Shown piece by piece: positions 22,465 to 32,074 of a stretch of 64,000 nucleotides of DNA. Below the pieces are notes generated by a model that did no database searches, was not told the DNA's origin, and worked only from the letters and a program-made list of their open reading frames with translations. A program made the position numbers and the translations under genes. Source of the DNA: Nostoc sp. NMS9. Lineage in GTDB: Bacteria > Cyanobacteriota > Cyanobacteriia > Cyanobacteriales > Nostocaceae. The stretch spans positions 62,001 to 126,000 of the forward strand of contig NZ_JABXKL010000032.1 in assembly GCF_017114995.1 (NCBI RefSeq), written 5' to 3'. Each line of letters begins with the position of its first letter. Position 1 is the first letter of the stretch.

Positions 22465-22592
22465 TCTCGTAGTTTCGTAAGGTGTGTTATGCCGTAGGCT
22501 AACGCACCGAAAACTTGGATGGTGCGTTACGTACTAAGCTAAATTTAAATCTCCGACTTCTTGAAGAAGTCGGGGATCTGATAAATTAAAAC

Positions 22593-22772
22593 AGGCTCAT
22601 TAATGGAGTTCAAAGGCTCATTAATGAAGCTCAAAGACTCATTAATGCAGTTTAAAGACTCATTAACGGAGTTCAGAGGCTCATTAATGCAGTTCAAAGA
22701 CTCATTAACGAAGTTCAGAGGCTCATTAATGCACTTTAAAGACTCATTAATGGAGTTCAGAGGCTCATTAAG
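22593..22772. repeat. 21-bp tandem repeat array, about 8.6 copies
   Basis: Units such as aggctcattaatggagttcaa / agactcattaacggagttcag; period exactly 21; intergenic between convergent genes. Confidence 0.95.
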
Positions 22773-23014
22773 TAGATAAACAAAAAAATTTACAGTTATT
22801 GCGATCGCTCCCTTCGCAGAGCATATTGTAGAGAAGTAGTTGTAGGCGTTGCGATCACATTATTTTGCTTCACTGCATTTGCGATCGCATTGTGTAATTA
22901 ATTATCTTGCCTACTTATTAGACTAGGATTTGAATTCCAGGCGGGTAATGCAGTCGGTACAGATTACCTAAATTACTCAAACCAACGCCAGACAAAAGCA
23001 ACCATTCTCCTGAA

Positions 23015-24811
23015 TCAAGGCTGACGATTCCGCCGCAAGTCTTCCAGATTTTCACGAATGGTTATTGTATTGGGATGATTTGCTCCCAACCGTTGTTCAG
23101 CGATCTTCAAAGCTTCGATGTACAAAGGTTCGGCATCGTTGTACCTTCCCTGTGAATGGTAAAGTCCTGCCAAATTGTTCAGGCAAGTTGCCACGTTGGG
23201 GTGTTCATCCCCGAATAGGCGTTTGTCCATCTCCAAAGCTTGCATATACAAAGGTTCAGCATCACTGTACCTTCCCTGTGATTTGTAGAGTAATGCCAAA
23301 TTGTTCAGGCAAGTTGCCACGTTGGGGTGTTCATCCCCGAATAGGCGTTTGTCCATCTCCAAAGCTTGCATATACAAAGGTTCGGCATCACTGTACCTTC
23401 CCTGTGATTTGTAGAGTGCTGCCAAATTGTTCAGACTAGTTGCCACAGAGGGGTGTTCATCCCGCAGCAGGCGTTTTTTCATCGTCAAAGCTTGAATGTA
23501 CAAAGGTTCGGCATCGTTGTACCTTCCCTGTGAATCGTAGAGTAATGCTAAATTGTTCAGGATAGTTGCCACGTTGGGGTGTTCATCCCCGAATAGGCGT
23601 TTTGTCATCTCCAGAGCTTGGATGTACAAAGGTTCGGCATCGCTGTACCTTTCCTGTAAACGGTAGAGTTCTGCCAAATTGTTCAGGCAAGTTGCCACAG
23701 AGGGGTGTTCATCTCCCAAAAAGCGTTTTCTCATCGTCAAAGCTTGAATGTACAAAGGTTCGGCATCGTTGTACCTTCTCTGTGAATCGTAGAGTGCTGC
23801 CAAATTGTTTAGGCTAATTGCAACGTTGGGGTGTTCATCCCCGAATAGGCGTTTTGTCATCTCCAGAGTTTGAATGTACAAAGGTTCGGCATCGCTGTAC
23901 CTTTCCTGTGAATAGTAGAGTGCTGCCAAATTATTTAGGCTAATTGCAACGTTGGGGTGTTCATCCCCCAATAGGCGTTTTGTCATCTCCAAAGCTTGGA
24001 TGTACAAAGGTTCAGCATCGTTGTACCTTCCCTGTGAACGGTAGAGTTCTGCCAAATTGTTCAGGCAAGTTGCCACAGAGGGGTGTTCATCTCCCAGCAG
24101 GCGTTTTGTCATCTCCAAAGCCTGGATGTACAAAGGTTCGGCATCGCTGTACCTTCCCTGTGAATCGTAGAGGAATGCCAAATTGTTCAGGCTAGTTGCC
24201 ACATCGGGGTGTTCATCCCCAAAACGTTTTCTAGCACCTGATAAACTTTGTTCGTACCAAGGTAAGGCTTGTGCGTAGCCTCCTTGACCTTGGTAAAATC
24301 TACCCAAGCCCAAAAAAGGAGAGATAAAATCATCATTGCTTAACCAACCTTGGTAAACAGTGGCAGCTTCCTCAAGGTGAGGGATAGCCAAGGTTGCTTC
24401 AGCAAATTCTATCAATGTAGGTGTCTGAGGAATACTTCGCGCTACGGCTACCATTGCTTGACAATAGCTGCGCTTGAGTTCATCAACTTCCGATAACTCT
24501 TCTAACTTCTGCTGCAATAATTCCCGAATGCGTTCGTGAACTTGGTAGGTGTCTTCTGCCAATTCTTGCAGCAAATAACGCTCAACTAAAACAATGCAGT
24601 TAGCTTTAAAGTCAAATTCCAAATCGCTAGAATTTGCTGCTGATTCTACTAAAGACCAAGGGATAGGAGCCAAGGCAAACAAACTCAACAGACAAGCCAA
24701 TTTTTGCGCCTCTGGTTCCAAGCTTTGCCAATTCAACTCAAAAGCTGCTGCTACACCAGACTCACCTGCTGATGCTTGCTTTTGTAGCTGTGCGAGAATG
24801 TCTGCTAGCAT
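23015..24811 (-). CDS. TPR (kinesin light chain-like) protein; apparently the frameshifted C-terminal half of the gene at 24805-26253
   Basis: About ten 42-aa repeats DEHPNVATCLNNLAxLYxSQGRYSDAEPLYIQALEM; N-terminus matches the post-NB-ARC winged-helix region. Confidence 0.92.
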   Translation of the reverse strand: MLADILAQLQKQASAGESGVAAAFELNWQSLEPEAQKLACLLSLFALAPIPWSLVESAANSSDLEFDFKANCIVLVERYLLQELAEDTYQVHERIRELLQQKLEELSEVDELKRSYCQAMVAVARSIPQTPTLIEFAEATLAIPHLEEAATVYQGWLSNDDFISPFLGLGRFYQGQGGYAQALPWYEQSLSGARKRFGDEHPDVATSLNNLAFLYDSQGRYSDAEPLYIQALEMTKRLLGDEHPSVATCLNNLAELYRSQGRYNDAEPLYIQALEMTKRLLGDEHPNVAISLNNLAALYYSQERYSDAEPLYIQTLEMTKRLFGDEHPNVAISLNNLAALYDSQRRYNDAEPLYIQALTMRKRFLGDEHPSVATCLNNLAELYRLQERYSDAEPLYIQALEMTKRLFGDEHPNVATILNNLALLYDSQGRYNDAEPLYIQALTMKKRLLRDEHPSVATSLNNLAALYKSQGRYSDAEPLYMQALEMDKRLFGDEHPNVATCLNNLALLYKSQGRYSDAEPLYMQALEMDKRLFGDEHPNVATCLNNLAGLYHSQGRYNDAEPLYIEALKIAEQRLGANHPNTITIRENLEDLRRNRQP

Positions 24812-26253
24812 AATACTCTCCCTGGCTTACGACTATACGCAGCTATCTGGTAAAGTCCAATGGGTATATAACCCATTAATTCGCAAAGTTTTTTTGCTGT
24901 TTCCATCTCCTGTTGAACATATTCATCCCCCAATAGCTTTGCTAATAATTCTAAGGCTGCATCTGGTGACAATTCACCTAACGGCAGTGATGGATATGTT
25001 AACCCTGTGTTTTGACGAGTGGTAATTAACACCTTAAACCGAGAACCTTTAGGTGGTAGATAGGGTTGAATTTGCATCCAGTCTTTGACATCATCAAATA
25101 TTAATAAAACTTTGCCTGGTTGCCAATTCTTCCAGCAATATAAAACTTTACCTCTTGCATCTAATTGCTCAAGAGGATTGAAGTTAGAGAAATGAACCAT
25201 GCCAAAGTTGATTAACTGGGTTCCTAAATCAGTTCCTTGGGGATTTAACCAACAACATCCGCCAGAATAATCTTCCAAATATTGCCATGAGTATTGAATA
25301 GCTAACTCTGTTTTACCCACGCCACCTTGTCCAGTCACATCGGTAATAGCCACCACATCATTTACTTGCAATAGCTGACGCAATTGTTCTATTTGCTCAT
25401 CCCTCCCAACAAACTTACGAGCTTGACTCTGTTGGATATTATGCGGAATATCAAACGGGTTGAAATGAGATTTTTCAATATCTCCATCCCAACTACGGGA
25501 ATAAAAATAAGTTGGCAGTTGTTTTTTATCTAAACTATTAAATCGCTGCTTAACTCCCTCAGTAACTTCCCTCATATCCGGCGGAAAAGTCCCATTAGCT
25601 GCGGCTAAAGCCTCCCGCACAGCTTGAGAAAAGTATCCTGTTTTATTTTCAGAATTTACCTTAGCTTTTTCTCCTTCACGCGTCGCCAGTAACACAAATT
25701 GTTGACTATCTTGCTTTGGCTGTCCACTCAAAAAAGCTTTGCCACCTAAATTAGTTGGTCTTCCCTTCGACTCTAAAACATAATTGGCACAGGCATCAAT
25801 AATACAAATATGATTGCAAATTTTAAATTTATCGGAACCCAACAAAACTAATAAAGAATTCAAATCTAAATTCTGCCAATTCTGTTTATTTGCATCAGCA
25901 CAAAGCAACCGACGCTCTCGTTCTGAGGTAATCAAACCATGTCCCGCCCAAAAAATGTAGAGTAAATCCCCCGACTTTGGGGATAAAAAGTTAGTCACAA
26001 TGTCGGAGATATTTTGCTCTGTTGCCTTCTCTACAATTAACCCATATTCCCCAATTAACTGATGATTTTCTTCCAGTGCTGATAAACATAACCGGATATT
26101 CTCTCTCGGTACACCGCGCCGATACAGCCAATGAGCAAATTTCAGCGCATCATCGGCTGGCCCCCCACCCGTCACGTTCCAAGCAGTTTCGTGGTACTTT
26201 TCAATACCCACAATTAACCCAAAAGTCCGCTCAGGTTTAGCCATCAACTGCAT
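24805..26253 (-). CDS. Caspase-like peptidase + NB-ARC (STAND) ATPase, N-terminal half
   Basis: Caspase His/Cys context IFWAGHG ... ICIIDACAN; Walker A VTGQGGVGKTELAIQY; Walker B KVLLIFDDV; GSRFKVLITTR. Confidence 0.9.
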   Translation of the reverse strand: MQLMAKPERTFGLIVGIEKYHETAWNVTGGGPADDALKFAHWLYRRGVPRENIRLCLSALEENHQLIGEYGLIVEKATEQNISDIVTNFLSPKSGDLLYIFWAGHGLITSERERRLLCADANKQNWQNLDLNSLLVLLGSDKFKICNHICIIDACANYVLESKGRPTNLGGKAFLSGQPKQDSQQFVLLATREGEKAKVNSENKTGYFSQAVREALAAANGTFPPDMREVTEGVKQRFNSLDKKQLPTYFYSRSWDGDIEKSHFNPFDIPHNIQQSQARKFVGRDEQIEQLRQLLQVNDVVAITDVTGQGGVGKTELAIQYSWQYLEDYSGGCCWLNPQGTDLGTQLINFGMVHFSNFNPLEQLDARGKVLYCWKNWQPGKVLLIFDDVKDWMQIQPYLPPKGSRFKVLITTRQNTGLTYPSLPLGELSPDAALELLAKLLGDEYVQQEMETAKKLCELMGYIPIGLYQIAAYSRKPGRVLC

Positions 26254-26441
26254 GATGATTTAGTTTCTCACCTCCTATGGAAAATGACCTAACGCCCCTA
26301 ATCCCCTAACCCCCTTCCCTAGCAGGGAATCTACGGTATAGACACTTGAATTACCCCCCTTAATCCCCCCTTGGAAAGGGGGGAAAAAAGAAATCTAGTT
26401 CCCTCCCCTTTATAAGGGGAGGGTTAGGGTGGGGTAAACCA

Positions 26442-27617
26442 TTATGGCAACCTCGAAATAATCGCCTCCCAGGTTTTGGCATTTGTCCAATAAGCTCCGT
26501 GGGAACGGGGAAATGGTTGTCTGCTATCCACTCGCACATCCTGCACTCGCTCAGGAAAAATTCTATTACCCACGTAACTAAGAAAATCCCGTAAATCATA
26601 GATATTCAACCATTCCGGGAAATGCTCTGGCAATAACTGCCCATATTCTAAGCTGTAGAGGGCGTTAATCTCATATAAAAATGGTGCTTGGGAACCAACT
26701 GTTACCAATAATTCCACCTGAGACAACTGTTGCTGCACTAGCAAATCTACACAAGCGATACCTCCCAAACTATGGGCGATTAAAACCACTGGCGGTTCTG
26801 CTTGGACAATTTGTTCCTGGATAAATGCCCTGATTTTTTCACCCCGCGTCTGATACAACAAAATATCACCAGGCATAGGCGAGACTTTATCAGTTAACTC
26901 AAGGCGGTTTCCTCTGACATAATTTGTTCCGATTGGCAACGCTAGTCCAATAAGTGGCTTTAATAACCAGCCACCCAATCCTAACTCCGCCTCTGTCAAA
27001 GCCAGAGTCAGCAATTCCACAACTTTATCCCGCAATTGGGCATCGGTGAGTATGGGGGGAAATTTTTCTTGCTGTTCGCTAATAAACATTGCTTGAGCGA
27101 CAATTGCTCTAGCTATTGGTGCATAATATTCACTCAAATCAGATTCGGAAACTGTAAGCAATGCCCGTTCATACGGTTCACTGTGGATAACCGCCTCTCG
27201 TGCTGGCTCAAATACCTCTGCAATTCCCGCCTCTTGCAACTTAGCTTGCAGTTGAGATCCCGGAGTGAGACTCGCTACACGAGATTGTAAAACATCCCCT
27301 GGTTCTTCCCCAAAGGGATTTCCTGCCTCAATCGGTTTCAAAGACAACAGCCGTAATTCATACAGAGGATCGCGGTATAATTGCCCCCACAACACAATAT
27401 CTGCGTCTTCTTCTCCTTGAGATAAAGCCAGTGTCGCATCTTCCAAGGGTACTGATGCCCGATTATCATTGAACTTTGCACCTAATCCACCCCAAAGACA
27501 AGGAGCAACTTTGATATCAGGACGTTGGGCGTGAATCTTTTGCTCAATTATCTGAAAGGTTTCGTTGTATTCTCGTTCCCTAATACCTGTGCCATGTACA
27601 AATATTACAGTGGTCAT
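26442..27617 (-). CDS. Alpha/beta hydrolase (lipase-like)
   Basis: TVIFVHGTGIRE; nucleophile elbow VVLIAHSLGGIACVDLL. Confidence 0.8.
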   Translation of the reverse strand: MTTVIFVHGTGIREREYNETFQIIEQKIHAQRPDIKVAPCLWGGLGAKFNDNRASVPLEDATLALSQGEEDADIVLWGQLYRDPLYELRLLSLKPIEAGNPFGEEPGDVLQSRVASLTPGSQLQAKLQEAGIAEVFEPAREAVIHSEPYERALLTVSESDLSEYYAPIARAIVAQAMFISEQQEKFPPILTDAQLRDKVVELLTLALTEAELGLGGWLLKPLIGLALPIGTNYVRGNRLELTDKVSPMPGDILLYQTRGEKIRAFIQEQIVQAEPPVVLIAHSLGGIACVDLLVQQQLSQVELLVTVGSQAPFLYEINALYSLEYGQLLPEHFPEWLNIYDLRDFLSYVGNRIFPERVQDVRVDSRQPFPRSHGAYWTNAKTWEAIISRLP

Positions 27618-27694
27618 TGTGATATGGGTGGCTACGCCTACGCAAAGCTTTCCTCTGTATTATTCCTTACTACTTTCTCTGACACAAGTTGATT

Positions 27695-28123
27695 TCATTC
27701 ACTTGGTTTATTAAAAACTTCTAAAATCTGTCGGCAAATCTGTTTGAGCTTCTCCTCGATTTCACTAGAAGGCGAAGATGCGCCGACAACACTCCAGTTT
27801 TCTACCGTAGAAAGTCGCCACGCTTCGCCGCGATGATCGAATCCAGCCACCTCCACGCCGATCGCCCGGCGGGAATTATTGATGGGATCTTGATAAAATC
27901 GGATTTGAATTAAAATACTACGACTTCGCCAAGATTTGCTAATCCCAGGAAAGTGAAAACCAATATCTATAGAATCTGGATCAACTAACTCCCTAGTTTC
28001 CGGGTCATTTTTCCAGGGTTTGAGATCGGATTTGGCATCAGGAAACTCGAATTTGAACAAATTAACCACTGTAGCAATGTTGCTGGCGAGTTCAAGGTTC
28101 GTTGCCTGTTCAGCTGCGTTCAC
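27695..28123 (-). CDS. Conserved hypothetical protein (142 aa) upstream of the hydrolase-caspase-TPR genes
   Basis: Complete ORF, same strand, short gap to the next gene; no recognised domain. Confidence 0.6.
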   Translation of the reverse strand: MNAAEQATNLELASNIATVVNLFKFEFPDAKSDLKPWKNDPETRELVDPDSIDIGFHFPGISKSWRSRSILIQIRFYQDPINNSRRAIGVEVAGFDHRGEAWRLSTVENWSVVGASSPSSEIEEKLKQICRQILEVFNKPSE

Positions 28124-28483
28124 TAAAAAACACTCCTATATTGCGTCGGCATCTTCGGGGATGTGAAGACAGAAAAACCGCCAGAAGGCTTATATGATTG
28201 GTGTTTCAGCTTATCAAGACCTTTAAGATTTAGCAACTCTAAATCATACTTCCCTAACAATTTTCGCTACTAACTAGAAGCCAAAAATCGCTTCTTGTTG
28301 GGACTGCCTAACACCTATTAAGTAATTGTACTTAAAAATTACTCAAAAGCAGACGGAACTCTGCTCTTTGGAGAAAATATCAAGATTTTCTGCAAAATCC
28401 TTGGCTGACAAGAACGATTGACTGCGCTAGCGATCTAAAATGACACTGTTAATCGGTAAACAAAAAGCAATTAAGTTCAATAT

Positions 28484-28939
28484 ATGGTGCGTCAACGCTC
28501 GATTTTTTCATTTTTCCTAGTACTATTGGCCACATTCCTGATTAGTTGTGGTGGCCCTGGTGTTGCGGTGGCACCTCCGACTTACACAGCAGTACAACTT
28601 GAAAAAATTCAGGCTTATGTTCCTGAAATTCAGGCTGTGCGCGATCGCTCAGAAGAATTGACAACTCTGATTAAAAAAGGTGATTGGATCAATGTGCGTA
28701 ACTTTATACATGGCCCGATAACAGAAGCAAAGCTGAATCTGACTTATGTCACTCCCAACCTTCTACCCAAAGACCAACCCACAGCACGTCAAATAACGCG
28801 AGATTTTTTTAAAGACCTGGTTAAACTCGATAAAGCTACTAGTGCTGGCAATCCTCTAATTGCCTTGAATCAATCCCAAGCTGCTTTCGCAGAGATTGAC
28901 AAATTCCTCCAACTGCTTCCGAAAACAGAAGAGAGTTAA
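28484..28939 (+). CDS. psbQ: Photosystem II protein PsbQ (lipoprotein)
   Basis: Lipobox LISCGG; LEKIQAYVPEIQAVRDRSEELTTLIKKGDWINVRNFIHGPITE. Confidence 0.88.
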   Translation: MVRQRSIFSFFLVLLATFLISCGGPGVAVAPPTYTAVQLEKIQAYVPEIQAVRDRSEELTTLIKKGDWINVRNFIHGPITEAKLNLTYVTPNLLPKDQPTARQITRDFFKDLVKLDKATSAGNPLIALNQSQAAFAEIDKFLQLLPKTEES

Positions 28940-29013
28940 GAGTTAGGAGTTAGGAGTTAGGAGTTAGGAATTTTTAACTTCTAACTTCTCACTCCTCACT
29001 TTAAGTACAAGTC

Positions 29014-30138
29014 ATGAATGTAGTTATTATCGGTTGTGGTGTCGTTGGGGCTGTGATCGCTTACGAACTGAGTCAAGTTAAAGGGTTGAAAATCACAGTT
29101 TGCGATCGGCAAGCACCAGCACAAGCTTCCACGGGCGCTGCACTTGGCGTTTTAATGGGCGTAATCAGCCAAAAAATCAAGGGCAAAGCTTGGCAGATGC
29201 GACAAACTAGCATCCAACGCTATGAGACTTTGATTCCTGAACTAGAAGCTTTAACAGGTCGCAAAATTCCTTTTAATCGTCAGGGAATTCTCATGCTTTT
29301 GTCTGATTCCTCCCTAGAGGAGATGTCAGCATGGGAAAAGTTAGTAGAAATTCGCCACTCTCAAGGCTGGAATTTAGAAATTTGGGACACGGCTAAACTC
29401 GAGAATATCTGTCCTCAAGTCGATTTCTACGACGGGCTGCGCCTACGCGAAAAAGTTACTGGCGCTGTCTATTCTCCGCAAGATCGCCAGATCGATCCAA
29501 CTGCCCTCACCTTAGCTTTAGTTGAGGCTGCCCAGCAAAATGGTGTAACTTTCAAATTTGGCGTGACTGTTTTGGATGCCCCAACCTCAACACCTGAATT
29601 TTGCAATCAACTTGAGACTACAGAAGGAAAAATAGCCGCTGATTGGTTTGTAATTGCAGCAGGATTAGGTTCAACACCCCTAACGGCAAAATTAAATCAG
29701 ATAATTGATATCCGCCCCGTACTTGGGCAAGCCTTGCAAATGCGTGTGGGACATCGATTAGGCAATCCCGACTTCCAGCCAGCGATAACGGGTAACGATG
29801 TCCATATTGTTCCTGTGGGCGATGGAGATTATTGGGTAGGCGCAACAGTGGAATTTCCTAGCAAGGGCGATGAGATACCGCCAAATCAAGAACTATTGGA
29901 ATCTATTAGAGAACAAGCGATCGCATTTTGTCCAGAATTAGCCACAGCAACTATTCTCCGCACCTGGTCGGGGTTACGTCCCCGCCCTGAAGGACGCCCG
30001 GCCCCAGTTATTGGTAAGTTGCCAGGGTTTAGTAACGTCCTCCTAGCTACCGGACACTATCGTAACGGCGTTTTACTAGCACCCGCTACAGCTTATGCGA
30101 TTCGTGAGATGATTATTTCTCAGGGAGCAGGGGGATGA
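29014..30138 (+). CDS. FAD-dependent oxidoreductase (DAO/glycine oxidase-like)
   Basis: VVIIGCGVVGAVIAYELSQ; ASTGAALGVLMG; TWSGLRPRPEGRPAPVIG. Confidence 0.88.
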   Translation: MNVVIIGCGVVGAVIAYELSQVKGLKITVCDRQAPAQASTGAALGVLMGVISQKIKGKAWQMRQTSIQRYETLIPELEALTGRKIPFNRQGILMLLSDSSLEEMSAWEKLVEIRHSQGWNLEIWDTAKLENICPQVDFYDGLRLREKVTGAVYSPQDRQIDPTALTLALVEAAQQNGVTFKFGVTVLDAPTSTPEFCNQLETTEGKIAADWFVIAAGLGSTPLTAKLNQIIDIRPVLGQALQMRVGHRLGNPDFQPAITGNDVHIVPVGDGDYWVGATVEFPSKGDEIPPNQELLESIREQAIAFCPELATATILRTWSGLRPRPEGRPAPVIGKLPGFSNVLLATGHYRNGVLLAPATAYAIREMIISQGAGG

Positions 30139-30269
30139 GGGGGAGCAGGGGAGGCAGAGGAGCAGAGGAGCAGAGGAGTAGCAGAAGAATAACAAACAAT
30201 ACTCAATGCCCAATTCCCTATGCCCCATGCCCCATGCCCAATTCCCAATGCCCAATATAGGAAAATAAC

Positions 30270-31121
30270 GTGTCAATAAAAGAACATAAAATCAATGTAG
30301 ATTCACTGGAATGGTTTTATCGGGAATCTTTACCAATCGGTAGAAGTGACTTAGCACCTGTGGTGTTGCTACACGGCTTAGTTTCACAAAGTTACAGTTG
30401 GCGTCATATTATACCTGCTTTGGCGAATCAGGGGACAAGAGCGATCGCTCCAGATTGGATTGGTTACGGCTTTTCTGCCAAACCAGAAAAACGAGATTTT
30501 GCTTACACTCCCGATGCTTTTATCACAGCTTTAGAAGGATTTATTAAATCCCTAGAACTTGAACATTTTTCTTTAGTTGTCCAAGGCTTTTTAGGTTCTG
30601 TAGGACTACAATATGCTTTGCGTCATCCAGAACAAATTGCTAATTTAGCTATTTTAAATACACCAATTTCAACTGCTGCTAAATTACCCTGGAAAATTAA
30701 ACAAATGGGTTTACCTTTAGCAGGTGAAGTCATGACCCAAGACCCCTTGTTAGTCGATCGGACACTAGAAGGTGGAAGCCGTTATCGCATAGGAGATAAG
30801 GATTTAGATATTTATCGAAAACCATTTTTAACCGCTTCTTCATCTGGTCGAAGTCTCTTAGCAAGTATTCGCAATTTACAGCTTGATTCAGCCATGACAG
30901 AAATACAAACTGGCTTTAAAGAATGGCAACAACCAATTCTGATTCAATGGGGTATGATTGACCCTTGGCTACCTGTAGACATTGCTGAAAACTTTGCCAA
31001 TTCCGTACCAAATACCGAATTAATAAAACTTAATAACGTCGGACATTATCCTCAAGAACACTACCACGAGGCGATTTTGGAAGATCTTTTACCCTTTGTG
31101 CGTCGTAAAGATGCTCATTGA
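30270..31121 (+). CDS. Alpha/beta fold hydrolase
   Basis: VVLLHGLVSQSYSWRHIIPAL; PDWIGYGFSAKP; GMIDPWLPVD; LNNVGHYPQEH. Confidence 0.88.
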   Translation: MSIKEHKINVDSLEWFYRESLPIGRSDLAPVVLLHGLVSQSYSWRHIIPALANQGTRAIAPDWIGYGFSAKPEKRDFAYTPDAFITALEGFIKSLELEHFSLVVQGFLGSVGLQYALRHPEQIANLAILNTPISTAAKLPWKIKQMGLPLAGEVMTQDPLLVDRTLEGGSRYRIGDKDLDIYRKPFLTASSSGRSLLASIRNLQLDSAMTEIQTGFKEWQQPILIQWGMIDPWLPVDIAENFANSVPNTELIKLNNVGHYPQEHYHEAILEDLLPFVRRKDAH

Positions 31122-31399
31122 CAATATAGCTCTGGCAAAAATCGATATTATAAAAATGAATGTCAGAATTCCGGAGTCAGAATTCAGAATTCAGGAATCA
31201 GAATCAATTAGTGGAGGATGCAAAATTATCACTGTAGTCCACTAAATGGAAGATTGAGTGGCAGAATTCAAATGTTATTTCTTGTTAAAACTCCATCCTT
31301 TAACGGGTGGAATATTCTAAATTCTGAATTCTGGCTCCTGACTACTTTTTATTACCATTAAAAATGGATCGCAACCACAAGTAAAGGAGATTATGATTC

Positions 31400-31981
31400 A
31401 TGGCTTATTCATGGTTTAAAGCCTTTCATATTGTCGGATTTGTAGTTTGGTTCGCTGGTTTATTCTACCTAGTACGTCTTTTTATCTATCACGTTGAAGC
31501 GAACCTTGAACCTGAACCAGCACAAACGATACTGAAAAATCAGTATCAAATTATGGAAAAGCGCCTTTACTATATCATCACTAACCCAGGAATGTTTGTG
31601 ACGATCGCAATGGCCATCGGTTTAGTAAGCACTGAACCGGATATTTTAAAAGAGGGTTGGTTGCATATCAAACTGCTGTTTGTGGTTATTTTAATTGGCT
31701 ATCATCATTACTGCGCTCGGCTGATGAAGAAATTAGCAGTAAATGAATGTCGCTGGAATAGTCAGCAATTACGTGCTTTAAATGAAGCGCCTACAGTTAT
31801 GTTAGTAGCGATCGTTTTGCTGGCTGTGTTTAAGAATAATCTACCTACAGATATTGCTGCCTGGGCTATTTTCGCCATGATTATTTTGATGGCAGTCACT
31901 ATTCAACTTTACGCCAAAAAACGCAGACAGGATAAAGAGAAACTGACGGCACAGATAGGGCAACCACAAGAACAAAGTTAG
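31400..31981 (+). CDS. hemJ: Protoporphyrinogen oxidase HemJ
   Basis: WFKAFHIVGFVVWFAGLFYLVRLFIYHVEA...GWLHIKLLFVVILIGYHHYC. Confidence 0.92.
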   Translation: MAYSWFKAFHIVGFVVWFAGLFYLVRLFIYHVEANLEPEPAQTILKNQYQIMEKRLYYIITNPGMFVTIAMAIGLVSTEPDILKEGWLHIKLLFVVILIGYHHYCARLMKKLAVNECRWNSQQLRALNEAPTVMLVAIVLLAVFKNNLPTDIAAWAIFAMIILMAVTIQLYAKKRRQDKEKLTAQIGQPQEQS

Positions 31982-32074
31982 ACAAAGTAAGGTAGCACAG
32001 CTGGGCTACCTTACTAAATCTTGCATCACAACAATAAATGCTACCAATTAACCATTACCTTATCCTGGAAATGT

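Noticed and set aside
22593-22772. Possible CRISPR array (also considered for 36323-36480 and 50461-50670)
   Set aside because: Units are contiguous 21-mers with no unique spacers and there are no cas genes.
23065-24195. Plus-strand ORFs over the TPR gene (23065-23439, 23566-23817, 23944-24195)
   Set aside because: They are antisense shadows of the 126-bp TPR repeats; the minus-strand frame is clearly the coding one.
28935-28985. Heptamer repeats (gttagga, cccaatg, ttgaatt; also near 4961, 16510, 30200, 41280, 50796, 63965)
   Set aside because: Known short tandemly repeated repetitive sequences typical of heterocystous cyanobacteria; not treated as novel.
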